This document shows, piece after piece, positions 32,837-44,838 of a stretch of DNA of 64,000 nucleotides (positions are counted from its first letter, which is position 1; every line of letters begins with the position of its first letter). Position numbers and translations under genes: made by a program. Source of the DNA: Selaginella moellendorffii. Its lineage: Eukaryota; Streptophyta; Lycopodiopsida; Selaginellales; Selaginellaceae. The stretch is from NCBI RefSeq assembly GCF_000143415.4, contig NW_003314264.1, forward strand, positions 1,442,733-1,506,732. The letters are read 5' to 3'. A model generated the notes under the pieces. It did not search any database. It had not been told where the DNA came from and saw only the letters and a program-made list of their open reading frames with translations.

Positions 32837-33921
32837 TGTAAGCAACTAATTTTTCCATTCTACTTTAGTCACTTAACCACACCTTCGACCACTTGGAGGA
32901 GTCTCACTCACAACCTCCTTAAGTCCAATTCAGGACTTGGGACTTGCTAGCCCCAAGAATGGCATCCATGCCACTCAACACTTGCACCTGGTCCAAGTGC
33001 TCCACGTGTCCGGTCCCAAGACCGACACCCAAAGGTACCACTGACATCTCGGCCCGTTACGCTAAGGCCATGCCCATTCACCTTTGCTGCACTAGTGGTC
33101 CAATACCACTTGCATCACCATCCCGTCTCTCCAAGACTGGGCTATCGGTCCATGAGTGGTCATCCTAGATCCACTCCTTAGCATCCTTAGGATGCCCACA
33201 GACCTGGGGAATCGCCTTCCCCAAAGTCCCTTTGTCAATTCCTACCAAGTCCCTTTTTGCCCCTGGCCGTGTTTGCCAACACTGCCATTGGATCGAGGCC
33301 CACAGACCCGACCACTAAGTCCCATGGTCCTCTGGGACTTCCTCACCACACGACTGTGTCCTTGGTCACTACCCCAGAGGACTGCTCCTCTTCCTTTCCA
33401 CAGTCTAGGCCTTTGGGACAACATTTCGGAACACCGTGGCCTTACGCGAGCCACCTGGGTACTCTCCCCGCCTTTCGCCTTTAGGTGCTCTAGCCATGGG
33501 CTTAGAGCGAGGTTCCGTTGAGCCACACCTGGTATCCAAGTAGGTAGTGCCACCCACACTTGGACTGGGAGCATCGGCCAGTCGATCTCCCGGGGGAACT
33601 AGAGCCGGCTCTTGAACACTTCACCAAGCTACCCCGCTTGTCGGTCCGTGTTCACTCTAGTCTTGGACTTCCCAGTGGGCATCTCATCACCCAACACTGG
33701 GTCCGGCCTTCCTGGGCCAAACTGGCCTTTCCTGGCCAAACTGGCTCCACTGCAGTCCTCCCCCTACTATACTTTTGGAGCTCACCAAACCCCCCAGGGT
33801 CTGGGAGACGAACGCTTTGGGCTTTCACCCTCTTAGGCTCCGGACTCGGACTCGGACTCGGACTCGGACTCGGATTCGGATTCGGACTCGGGCTCGGGCT
33901 CGGTCTCGGTCTCGGTCCCGA

Positions 33922-33953
<32 letters not shown>

Positions 33954-34570
33954 CCGGTCTCGGTCTCGACTTCGGACTCCATCTCGGACTCCATCTCGGA
34001 CTCCATCTCGGACTCCATCTCGGACTCCATCTCGGGTCCATCTCGGGTCCATCTCGGACTCCATCTCGGACTCCATCTCGGGTCCATCTCGGACTCCATC
34101 TCGGACTCCATTTCGGGTCCATCTCGGACTCCATCTCGGACTCCATTTCGGGTCCATCTCGGGTCCATCTCGGACTCCATCTCGGACTCCATCTCGGACT
34201 CCATCTCGGGTCCATCTCGGACTCCATCTTGGACTCCATCTCGGACTCCATTTCGGGTCCATCTCGGGTCCATCTCGGACTCCATCTCGGACTCCAACTC
34301 GGGTCCACCTAGGACTCCACTTCGGACTCCATCTCAGACACTCCCACGTGTCATGTGTTGGTCCTTTTGGGTCCCTTTTTGGAGCCTCGCCTTTTGCTCG
34401 CTTCGTGCTCGTTCCTCGAGCACTTCGTTGGGAGTTCCACTCCCGCTCTTGACTTTTCAAGTCGGAGCTTTTGGTCCAAACGTGTTACGCTCGTTTGGCT
34501 CTCGCTTCGGCCACTACCATGTGGCACCCTTCCGGCTCCACTTTGGGGCCTAGGGATTTTGTGTCTCACA
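32837..34570 (-). repeat. Outer LTR element, 5' LTR (right copy, intact)
   Basis: On the minus strand it starts TGTGAGACAC and ends GTTGCTTACA. It is the empty-site reference for both nested insertions in the other LTR. A minisatellite of GGACTCCATCTC-type units fills about 33840-34340. Confidence 0.92.
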
Positions 34571-34575
34571 GTTTA

Positions 34576-36229
34576 ATTCCTCTATGAATTCTTCTGGGTC
34601 TACTTCCAACACATCGTGTGCTGGCCCATGTGGCATTCTCATGGGCTTCCTTGGTGGCATTATCTCCTTGATCTTCACTGGAGGTGGCCCGAATGGGACT
34701 ATGGGTGCATCCGAGCATACAGACATTTTCGAGTACTGCGGCAGTACCTTCGGGTATCCTGTCTCCGGTTCTTGCTTTCCATCCGTGGATATCACTACTT
34801 CTGGCGTGAGCTCTTCCCGGACCCCTCTTGACGATGATGCTTCCCATTGTCTCACCTCATCCCACTTCCCTTTTCCCTTATCATCCCTTATCCTACCCTA
34901 GAGTTCCTGTCCAATTTGCGCTTCATATGTTCGTGCCACCTGTTCCATCTCATTCGGTCTCTCCTGTCTGGCTTCCTATTGCTGCCTTTCCTTGATGGCC
35001 TTTTCCCTCTCAGCTTCTTCTTCCAGCAGCCGCTTTGCTTCCTCTTCTACCAGTCGTCTGGCTTCTTGTTCTTTTCTTGCATTGGCTTCCCTGATTGCCT
35101 TGAAACAAGGAGGGCCCTTGTCCAGTGGACAGCACATCTTGACCCTTCGCTTGACCCCGGTCGGGGATCCTACCCACACTTCCTTCCCGCTGACTTCTTT
35201 TTCTGCCCTTGCCGCTGCGCTTTCCTCCCCCGCCCCTGGCGATTCATTGGTGATGTTTCTTCTAGGCACTCTTGTGAGTGGTGCTCCCTCTTCCTCGCTT
35301 GAATCCTCTTTTCCCTTGTTTTCTACATTGACTAGCGAGACTTCTCCTACCAGCACCTCTTCTGGATTGAGTACTTCCGGCAGCTGCACCCCTTGGGCTC
35401 TCCTGCCTGCAGTACTCATCCTCGCCATTGTCCTTGCTCGTGGCATATTTCCCCCCGTGTCTTCCTCTTTTTGCTTTTTCCCTTCTGAATCTTGTGTTCC
35501 TCTCCTCCCCTCACCTACTTTTTCCCCCTTTTCCTTCTCTTCTGTTCCCTCCACTTTGTCCACAACCCTCTTCCCTTTTGGAGATTTCTCCTCCTTGTCT
35601 TTCCTTTTCCTCTCGCTTACCGCATTGCTTTTGTCTTCACGCTGCCCTTCATTTTTTACCGCAAACAATGCCCTCCGGATTGACAAGTCCCCTTTAAATA
35701 ACGCTGACCCTAGCTGCCACTTGTCATTCCGCCATTTGCTGCTCGCTCCTCCACGTTTTTCTTCCCCCTTCCCTGTCCATGTATCTAATGCACATGCTTG
35801 TTTTCTTGGATTCCTCGGCTTCTCCTCGGACATTACCCCGCCACGCATCTCTCCCTTGGATTTCATGCATGGATTTTCCCCCCATGCATCTCCACGTGTC
35901 GCCTTGTCCTTCTTCCCCTCCCTTCCGACTGTGACCTGCTTGGTCGCTTTAATTCCCACTCGCTGCGTGTTGATGACGTTGTTACTGTCCTTGTTTTTCT
36001 CCCGATTTGCTATGATCTTGACAGTTATTCCGCCTTTCCCCCCTATTAACTCCTTCCTTGGATTTCCCGCACCTGCATTCATTTGCCGTCTAGCCGTTGT
36101 CTCGGGATTCCAGCCGCTCCCGATTCCTCCCATCTTGTTCCGCCGCATGTCCACCATCTCCTCCGTCCCTTCTTCTCCTCCCGGTCGTATCCTAGCCGTC
36201 CAGAGCAGTGGTTTTTTACCTTTGAACAT
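34576..36229 (-). pseudogene. LINE copy A ORF1, N-terminal half
   Basis: From ATG 36229 (MFKGKKPLLWTAR, the same start as copy B at 44748) the frame is open for 417 codons, then a TAG at 34976 stands where copy B has a glutamine-coding context. The product is rich in Lys, Glu and Gly with a coiled-coil-like ARKEQEARRLVEEEAKRLLEE segment, typical of a LINE ORF1 N-terminus. It continues across the inserted LTR element at 6268. Confidence 0.8.
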
Positions 36230-37155
36230 CGTGATCTTTGCTTCAAGCTTTGCACTTCCTTTCTTGGGCGTTTCTCTGGCCAGCGAGCTTGGTCTTCCAA
36301 CTAAAGTGGAGCTTCCCTCTTGCCCAGTTACTTTTGCTCAAGATCTCGGTCGCATAGAGCTTTTGAACCTTCAGAAAAAAATTTCGGGTCCAAGCTGATG
36401 TCAGCCGGCCAGCCCAGTTTTGCTGTGCCCAAGATCCCCCCGACTAGTACTCCAGATCATTGCCTTATTGCGACCGTTCCTCTTATCCTCCCAGCGCACA
36501 CTCTTTCTTTTTTAGTGCATGCAGTGGAAAGTTCTTGGTGGACTTTTGAGACTTTTCACTTAGCTTTTTATAGCTCAACGATCTTACTCCTCTCTGGCTT
36601 GTTCCCCCGAGGACCAAAAGGACTTTCTTACAAGCTAATACTGTCAGCCGAGGGGGGGCTAGAAAGGATGTCGTTCGGAGCCATTCCAAACTTGAGATAC
36701 GAGCCAAAGAATGCACGGCGGGGGTGATTCAAGGGGATGCTTTCGATTCTTTTTTCTTTTTTCTAGCGCTTTGCAGCTGGAGGAGAGGCTTCGCTTCTAG
36801 CTTTGATCTTTAGCCTTTGTCTGGTGAACTCTTAGCTGAAAAAACTGGCCCACCGACTTGAAACCAGCTTGAACCACACTACGAGCTCTATCCACCCAAT
36901 CTCTTGCTGTACCTTGCGCGAGTCGCTCACACCCAGAGAAGGACCAAACTCACTGCCCAGCCACACTCAGAGCCATTGTGCTTCCGCCTGGAGCTTCCCG
37001 ATCAACTTGCAAAAAACCCTCTCGGATATGGCTGCAGTCGAGAAGATCCAACGGCGCGTCTCACTACCGTCCAGCGCCAGTGCCACACTCAAGCGTCCAG
37101 TCCACTCTCACCCAGCGGCTGCACTTCTCTCCTCTTGCCTTGGTGCCTTCCCTCC
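36230..37155 (-). other. Probable 5' leader of LINE copy A
   Basis: About 0.9 kb lies between the ORF1 start and the second target-site copy. Copy B has only about 75 bp here (it ends at 44823 shortly after the shared GGTCTTCCAAC), so B looks 5'-truncated. I see no convincing gene. The segment 36590-36730 has an open frame whose composition differs from the rest and could be captured DNA. Confidence 0.55.
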
Positions 37156-37156
37156 T

Positions 37157-37171
37157 CTAGTCCGACTTTGT
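37157..37171. repeat. LINE target site copy 2 (between the two LINE copies)
   Basis: CTAGTCCGACTTTGT, preceded by CT as in the rRNA, serves as the 5' edge of copy A and the 3' edge of copy B. This places two successive insertions at one rRNA site. Confidence 0.9.
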
Positions 37172-37253
37172 TAAATGGGGCCTTTTATTTTCCAGTAAAA
37201 AACCAAAAAGACTAGGCGTGGTTTCATTGGGCACGAATCCAGCAAAAGAGCCT

Positions 37254-40200
37254 TTATCTAGAGGAGCCTACAATGGAAGTACCAACGGAAAGGGGGGTTG
37301 CTCGCGAACTGGCGCCCGAAGGTCTTCCGAGATGTGACACTTGGAACCAATAGTCCAGCGGTGTCCACATCCATTCCCGAGTACCTGCCTCCCCTTGCTT
37401 CCACAAAAAATGCCAGATCTGTGCCTCTTTTTTTGCTTTTTCTGGACCATTTCTGCCTCCTCTCTTTTCCAATTGTAGGGTGCGGGCTGCTGCTGCAGTT
37501 ATCATTCTAGTCCACACCCGTGATGCCACCACCCTTGGTCCTTCTTCTCTGTCATTGAAAATCCTGTTGCACCGGGCTTTCCACACTTCCCACATTGTAA
37601 TTCCTCGCAATAGATCTACTATCTCTGCTGGAATTCCTTCTGTATTTGTTCTCGTTATGTTGAGCTGATCGAACCGAGGTGCCCCTTCTTCTTTTGAAGA
37701 CCATTTCCAAGAGTCTGTTCCATTTCGCATTCCTGCAGCAGCTTCGCCCCACACTGCTGCTTCATACTTCATACGTGAGGCACACTTGTCTTTGAGAGTG
37801 TTGTTGCAGCAACCAGCACGTGCTTCTCCACACATCTTGTGCACTTTCGCATTCCCATAGTATGTGCCTTTGTGTCTCCCTCGCTCCGCATTTATCGCAC
37901 GTTTGGTCCACGAGATGTATGTTTCGTTTAGATGGTAGCCTGTCTTGCATTGTCAACCACATGAAATACCTTGTTTTTGCTGCCCACCGTCCACTCCATA
38001 GTCCTTTTAAAGTCTCCTGTTGCACCCTGTCTTGTATGTTAGCTTGTTTCATCCTTGATATCAGTAGCGAGTCACTGCGTGGGCGAATGAGCCTTCTTCC
38101 CAATCCTGTTTCGTAAGCAAAAAACTCTTCCTTTTTTTGTCCTTGCCAATTCCATTCCATTGGATCCCAGGCCAATTCACTTAGTTTTTGTTGCCTGAAC
38201 CAGTACATCCTAGCTACTAGGCCTTCTGATATCTTCGGGTCCATTGTTGCTGTCTTCTTATCTATCTTTATAACTCGTATCAGCTCTGCCCTTGACATGT
38301 CCGGTCGTGGACTTTCCTCAGGCACCTTGTATGGTAATAGTCGGCCTGCCCCCCCCCCCCGACTTCAAAGACAACACACTTCGCCTGGTCTTGAGTTGCC
38401 GTATATATCACTTTTTCTTCGGCTATCCACCATGCTGGTGTCGTTTCTCTGACTTCCCTAATGCTCTGTTTGCAGTTCCTTCGTGCTTCTTCAAAGGCTA
38501 CTTCAAACTTTTTCAAGCGGTGTGCTGAAATTTCCAGCCCGTAGAAAGACTTTAGTCTATCTCTGTTCATTTCTGTTTCCCCCACTTTTATCATCGAGTC
38601 GGCTTCTGCAAATGTTCTCATCCCAACACTGTGGAGGTCTCGGCATACCTTGTCTATTCCTCTGTCCCCTGTTTCCCCCAGACTTTTCCCCTTATACTGA
38701 AATAGCTTATTAAGGAACATTGGTTGTCGGTCCATCTCGTAGCTATTTGCCAGTTTTCTTTTTTCCATCTTGCTCTTGAATTCTTTCCACAGCCTGAACA
38801 ACTTCCCGGAGAACGTATTTGGTTTTGGCATTTTTAGCGTTCCTTCATTGAACAGCCACCTTTCATCTTTTTCCCAGTTTTGTCTCGTGTGTTCTAGTCT
38901 ATCTGGAATGACTTTGAGCAGTTAGTGGCATAGTAGGAGTTTCCATGGCTGGTTTCCAGGCATGTTCATTGGTGAAAGATCTTGAATAGCAGTGCCTTGC
39001 ATTGTTCCTCTATATCAATTATGTTTATCCCCCCTTCCTGTTTTGCTCTTGTGACCGAGCTCCATCCAACCTTTGCCCCTCCTCTTGATACTGTTGACTG
39101 TCCCTTCCATATGTATGTCCTGATGAGCTTGTTCATGTCTTTTAGTGTTTTCTTGTCCAAGTTCCAGGACACCGCCAGGAACCAGATTGCACCTAGCACA
39201 ATGTTGTTTGCCACTACACATCTTGCCGAGAAGGATAGCTTTCGTGATGCCCAAAATTTCAGTTGGTCTCTGAGCTTTTCAACCGCTTTTTGATTCTATG
39301 GGAGGGGGTCGTAAGTCCGGCCTACTTGGAACCCCAAATATCTTGTTGTTTCCCCTTGCTTCAGCCACTTGAACTCCCACTCACTTCCCCAACTTGGCGG
39401 ATCAGAGCTTGGCAACCATATTCCCACTGATTTCCCCCAGTTTATTCTTGAGCCAGCTGCCAGGTTAAAGAAGTCCAAATCCTCCTTGACCTTGCTCATG
39501 TTTTCCAGGGCTCCTGATGTGATGATTCCCGTGTCATCCGCGAAGGCACTAGATTTCAACTGCCTTTCAGCTGTCCCTGCCAGATCTTGTAGCGAGTCTC
39601 TACACTCGGGCAATACCAGCCCCTCTGGCCCATCCTCCCTTGCTAAATAGTGCGCTAACGCATCGGCCACGAAAAAGAATAAAAAAGGGGCTAGTGGACA
39701 CCCTTGTCTTACTGACCGTTGTAGCTTGATTGTGTTCCCCACTGTCCCATTTATTGTGACTTTGCTTGATGCACCTTGGTATAGGGTGGCCGTCCATCCT
39801 ATGAACTTTTCTGGAATGCCAATCTTCCTCATCGTCATTTGCAGGAACTCCCAATCCACTCTGTCATACGCCTTCTCATAATCTAGGAGTATTATTGCCA
39901 TCTCTAGTCCTTGGTCCTCGACTTGTTCTTGCGTGAGCAGCACTGTCAGGATGTTGTCTACCAGCTGTCTACCTTCCACAAATCCATTCTGGGTGTCGTG
40001 TATCGTCTCTGGCAGTATCGGCCTTAATCTCTTGGCAAGCGCCTTGGCTACTATCTTGTATAGGGTGTTCAGCATCGAGATCGGTCTCCAGTTTTTTATT
40101 AGAGATGCATCCCCTCCTTTTTTCGGAATGAGTGCAATTACTCCATCTATGGCTCCTGGAGGCCATTGTCCTGTTCTCATCACCTCCCTCCATGTGTCCA

Positions 40201-41697
40201 ACACTACTGGCCCAATCCATTCCTAGTTCGCTTTATAATACGCTGGTGGCATCCCATCTTCCCCGGGCATCTTGTCATCGTTCAGGTCTCTGACTGCCTC
40301 CTCTAGTTCTTCTAATGTGAAGTTTCTACACAAGGCTTGTGCTAAGGATTCATCTACTTTCCGGGGCATAACCTGGAGCACCTCATTCATGGCTGTTTTC
40401 CTTTCTTTTGTCCATGGTTCCGCCATAAACAGTCCTTGGTAGTATGCCTCAGCCATCTTGTGCTTTCCTGTAGGCTCGTGTGCATCACCCCTTGGTCGTC
40501 CTTGAGCCCGAACATTGGCGGGGACGTGACTCTTGCTTTTATAGACTTATAAAACTCTTTGTTTAGTGCATTCTCGCTATTATGCCACTTGAGGTGCCCC
40601 GACCTTATAAATGCCTCCATTTTTTCCGCCTCCAGGGTGAAAAGTTGGGCTTTGGTTCTTGCTAACTGAGTTCTGAGTGACGCATCCAGCGGGTCCAACC
40701 TAATCAATCTCTTAATAGCTTCAATATTTCTTCTTATAGCTTGCACTTTTTTATAGACTTTTCTTCGTTTGTTCTGTGTCTTTTTCCTGATCTCATTGTC
40801 TATCTTGATTGTGAACTTGTGCAGATCCCCTCCTTCTTGTTGATTCCACTTTTCTTTTATGTAATCATTCAGCTCTCTATCCTCAAAATTTTTCCGAGAT
40901 ACTGGTGCAGGCCTCTTTGTTCCCCACCTCTTTAAGATGGGAAGGGTCAATGATACTGAGTTGTGATCCGAGAAGTCTCTGTATCCCGTGGCTATGTCTA
41001 GTTTTCCACTGTTCTGACACAGTTCTGGTGACACATAAAACCGGTCCAGTCTTCGTTGTATTCCTCGTTGCTGGTGCTCTTGCCATGTGAACCTTGGCTG
41101 GTGTTGCACAAAGCCCGAGATGTTGTATGTGTCTTCTAGCCCCATAGCTAGCACTAGTTGTGCTCACATTGCTCTTTCCCTGCTCGTCCTCTTATCTCTC
41201 ATTTCTCCCCCATCTTTGTCTAGCTCTTCTTCCACAAAGTTGAAATCTCCCGTGACCATCCATGCTGAGGGTTGTGCAGGTATTCGGTGTACCAACTCAT
41301 TCCAGAAGTCTGCCCTTTTGAAGGAGCTTCCTGCTGGTGCATACACATTCAGGAGGCCCACTAGCATATCACCTATCTTAAACTGGACACACTGTGCTCT
41401 GCCCGGTACCAGTATTGCATGATCTTCAACCAGGGATTCCCACGGGCCTTTTACTACTATTAACGTGCCTCCACTGCCTAATACTGCCGGATTCCAGAAA
41501 TATTTTCCCTTCGTAAACTTATAAACCAGGTCCAACCTTGAGAGCCTATGCTCTTGCACACACAAGAAATCAAAACATTGCGTCACTCCTTCTACTTGCC
41601 TAAGGTACTATCTAAACTTCATCTTCTTATTAGTCAACGCTGGTCTCTCCTTCTTCAGGCCTCCCACGTTCCACATTCTCACATTGACGTTAACCAT
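37254..41697 (-). pseudogene. LINE copy B ORF2: endonuclease / reverse transcriptase (broken)
   Basis: Same domain order as copy A: endonuclease (FLCVQEHRL, GDFNFVEEELD, SDHN), reverse transcriptase (AFADDTGIITSG near 39540) and the terminal CDKCGARETQRHILWEC knuckle near 37890. The ATG at 41697 overlaps the ORF1 stop (ATGGTTAA). Lesions: amber codons at 41610-41608 and 40225-40223 shared with copy A, a private TGA near 41164 (TGG in A), a small deletion near 40460, a private stop near 39296, and a C-run near 38351. Copy B reads TGG where A has the terminal TAG, so its frame runs on to 37254. Confidence 0.88.
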
Positions 41698-44600
41698 TTC
41701 TGAATCCTCGGGCGCTGCCAAGACGCTGTCTCTCCACCCAATGGTATGGTCCCATTGGGCGGAGTGGCCATTGAAACGGGATTCTCACCGTTCCTCGGAA
41801 CCTGAACGAGTTCGGCGCTTGTTCCACGAGATTGTCTTCCCGAATCGAAAACCTCTGCGGGTTCCAGTTGAAGTTGTAGGCCAAAATATCCTCCAAAGTC
41901 CGGCCTACATCTTGTCCTGGCAAGATCAAAATTGCCAGTGGGGCGTATCCCACTCTGTTGTCGATCCATTCCCCCAGGAACTTGGGAGGGTTCGTTCCAC
42001 TAACGTAGAGCTCAATTTCACAAACTGCTCTTCTCGAGGGGGTGAATCCTGGTGAACAGTTTCCTCTTGCAAAGTCCTCCGTTCTGCCTGATCTTGAGCG
42101 TGACTGTTGTTGTTCCACTAGCCCCGGCACCCTTTGTGTAGCCTGTTGTGGTGGCATTTGTCCTTTATCTTGGACCATCTCTACTTCTGTGTCAGGTTCC
42201 TTTGCCTCCCCCACGGCTTGTCCTTCGAACCGTCTTCCTGTTGACCTCCATTCTTTCCCTCGCGAAGCCCCCGACTGTGCTTTTTCCTGCTTGGCTGCTG
42301 TTGATTGCTCCCCTTGTCCCTCTTGCTTCTGTCCTTTTGTTCGAGGCTTCTTGCTTTTGCCACTGGAGGCCGCTTTCTCTGTTGTTTCCCTTTCCCCTCT
42401 GGCTCCACGTTTCTTGCCTTCCGAGCCACTGTTTGCTTTCTGTCGGTCCTCTCCTATTTCCTGCATTCCCCCCACGCTTGCTCCTCTGGCCAAATAGTGT
42501 TTTCCAATGTGTCCCATGCGCCGGCAGATAATGCACACGCTCGGGTTTGGTAACAGCATAACCCTAATCCTTCTTGGCCCTTGCCCCTTCCCTGGCTTGA
42601 GTTCTATCTCGAAGGGGATGTGTACTTCTTTTGGAATCCTGACTTTGACCGTGACTCTGTCTCCCACTGGCATTCCTTCCATCCTTATGAACGTAGCAAA
42701 CTGCCTCAGTATTGTCGCCAGAATCTTGTCTTCGGCCAGTGCCACGTCCATGCCTTGTAGCTCAAAGTTCACGATCACAGATGGCGGGAGTAGCATCCTC
42801 TTTTTCTGGGGCTTGAAATTGTTATGGTATGCTCTGAAGAAGAGCTGAAAGTTTAACTGTGTGTACGCATCCACTCGCAGCAGCTTGTGCCGAGCTCTCT
42901 CGTCCTTGATGACCACATTATAGCACTTTTCCCCAAGGTCCTTCACATCTTCTGTTAAAACTGTGACCAACATGTCGTGATATGCCAGCGCTGCGCATAC
43001 CCAATTTGATACTACGAAACCTGCCGGGACTGCTCCTTCCACTATTACATGTATGGTTTCTTCCGCTCTTCTAGCTTGCAACTTGTTTAACTCCTCCATG
43101 AATTCTTCCTGGTTCTACTTCCAGAACATCATTTGCCAGCCCGAATGGCATTCTCGTGGGCTTCCTTGGTGGCATTATCTCCTCAATCTTTACTGGAGGT
43201 GGCCCGAACGGGACTATGGGTACATCCGGACATACCGACATTTTCGAATACTGTGGTAAAACCTTCGGGTATCCCGTTTCAGGCTCTTGCTTCCCTTCCT
43301 GGGATATCACCACCTCCGGCACGAGCTCTTCCCAGATCCCTCTTGATGACGATGCTTCCCACTGTCTTGCCTCATCCAACTTCCCTTCTCCCTTGTCCTC
43401 CCTCATTTTGTCATGAAGTTCCTGTCCCAATGGAGCTTCGTATGTTCGCGCCGCCTGTCCCATCCCGTCCAATCTCTCCTGTCTGGCTTCCTGTTCTTGC
43501 CTTTCCTTTACGGCCTTCTCCTTTTCCCTTTCAGCTTCTTCTTCCAGTAGCCTTTTTGCTGCCTCTTCTGCCAAGCGTCTGGCTTCTTACTCTTTTCGCG
43601 CATTGGCTTCCCTGATTGCCTTGAAGCAGGGGGGGCCCTTCTCCAGTGGGCAGCACGTCTTGACTCTTCGCTTAATCCCGGTCGGGGACCCTACCGCTGC
43701 TTCCTTCCCGCTGGCTTCCTTTTTTGCCCTTGCCCCTGCGCTTTCCTCCCCGACTCCTGGTGATTCGTTGGTGGGGTTTCTTCTAGGTGCTCTCGTGAGT
43801 GCTGTTTCCTCTTCCTCTCTTGCATCCTCTTTTCCTTTGTTTTCCACATTGGCTGGCGAGACTTCTCCTACCAGCGCCTCTTCTGGATCTAGTACCTCTG
43901 GAAGCTGCACACCCCTGGCTCTCCCTCCTGCAATACTCATCCTTGCCATTGTCCTTGCTCGTGGCATTTTTCCCCCAGTGTCTTCCTCTCTTTTTTTTTC
44001 CCTCTGATTCTAGCGTTCCTCTCTTCCCCTCCCTCTCTTTTTTCCCCTTTTCCCACCCTTCCGTTCCCTCCCCTTCTTCCACTTCCCTCTTTCCTTTTGG
44101 AGATTTTTCCCCCTTGCCTTTCCCTTGCCTTTCGCTTACTGCTTTGCCTTTGTCTTCACGCTACCCCTCGTCTTTTACCGAAAACAATGCCCTCCGGATT
44201 GACAAGTCCCCTTTAAATAGCACTGACCCTGGCTGCCACATGTCATTCCGCCATTTGCTGCCCGCCCCTCCACGTTTTTCTTCCCCCTTTCCTGTCCACA
44301 TTGATAGCGCACATGATTGCTTTCTTGGATTCTTCGGCTTCTCCTCAGACATGACCCCGCCACGCGACTCTCCCTTGGATTTCCTACATGGATTTTCTCC
44401 CCATGCGTCTCCACTTGTCGCCTTGTCCTTCTTCCCCTCCCTTCCAACAGTGACCTGCTCGGTCTCTTTAATTCCCACTGGCTACGTGGTGATGACGTTG
44501 TTACTGTCCTCGTTTTTCTCCCAATTTGCTACGATCTTGACAATTATTCCGCCTTTCCCCCCTATTAACTCCTCCCTTGGATTTCCCGCACCCGCATTCA

Positions 44601-44748
44601 TTCGCCGTCTAGCCGTTGTCTCGGGATTCTGGCCGCTCCCAATTCCTCCCATCTTGGTCTGCTGCGTGTCCACCATCTCCTCCGTCCCTTCTTCTCCTCT
44701 CGGTCGCATCCTAGCCGTCCAGAGCAGCGGTTTTTTGCCTTTGAACAT
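41690..44748 (-). pseudogene. LINE copy B ORF1: nucleic-acid-binding protein with CCHC knuckle (broken)
   Basis: The longest open part (43099-41690) encodes the DUF4283-like region, a CIICRRMGHIGKHY knuckle whose last Cys is changed to Tyr, and a basic linker. The N-terminal half is split by a stop near 44482 (CAG in copy A) and by frameshifts near 44160 and 43585. The start MFKGKKPLLWTAR at 44748 is shared with copy A. Confidence 0.82.
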
Positions 44749-44823
44749 CGTGATCTTGCTTCAAGCTTTGCACTTCCTTTCTTGGGCATTTCTCTGGCCA
44801 GCGAGCTTGGTCTTCCAACCCAT

Positions 44824-44838
44824 CTAGTCCGACTTTGT
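44824..44838. repeat. LINE target site copy 3, re-entry into rRNA
   Basis: CTAGTCCGACTTTGT is followed directly by GAAATGACTTGAGAGGCG, the continuation of the 28S rRNA. Confidence 0.92.

Larger units (their letters stand above)
6274..34570 (-). mobile_element. Outer LTR retrotransposon, non-coding (LARD-like), host of two nested insertions
   Basis: The element is bounded by TG...CA and GTTTA duplications. Its two LTRs are 32837-34570 (intact, 1,734 bp) and 6274-28766 (about 1,650 bp once two later insertions are subtracted). A primer-binding site complementary to initiator tRNA-Met lies next to the right LTR, so the element runs on the minus strand. The 4.07-kb interior (28767-32836) shows no gag or pol. 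A long element with proper LTRs, PBS and PPT but no coding capacity is what is called a LARD. It must have been mobilised by proteins of another element; the neighbouring chromodomain element shares its polypurine tract. Confidence 0.88.
365..37155 (-). mobile_element. LINE copy A, L1-like, inserted in 28S rRNA and split by a 28-kb LTR element
   Basis: This is a non-LTR retrotransposon on the minus strand with ORF1 (CCHC zinc knuckle) and ORF2 (APE-type endonuclease, reverse transcriptase, C-terminal zinc knuckle). Its 3' end joins the rRNA at 364/365 with no poly(A) tail. The body is interrupted between 6273 and 34576 by a TG...CA element flanked by GTTTA; LINE copy B aligns across the break. 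The LINE parts sum to about 8.5 kb. The 5' edge abuts the second target copy at 37157, so I take 36230-37155 as its 5' leader. Reading frames carry several stops, often where the sister copy has CAG, CGA or TGG, consistent with C-to-T decay. Confidence 0.85.
37172..44823 (-). mobile_element. LINE copy B, L1-like, inserted in 28S rRNA
   Basis: Collinear with copy A over ORF2 and ORF1 and uninterrupted. It is flanked by target copies at 37157 and 44824. The 3' end (minus strand ...CCCATTTAACAAAG) has no poly(A) and resembles the downstream rRNA (CATTTCACAAAG), with one mismatch. Confidence 0.88.

Noticed and set aside
34992-36398. 468-codon plus-strand frame rich in Ser, Leu and Pro
   Set aside because: Antisense of LINE ORF1; the minus strand has the conserved start and collinearity with copy B.
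36320-36727. 135-codon plus-strand frame with a RGPKGLSYKL segment
   Set aside because: No recognised domain; lies in the presumed LINE leader. Possibly captured DNA, not a supportable gene.
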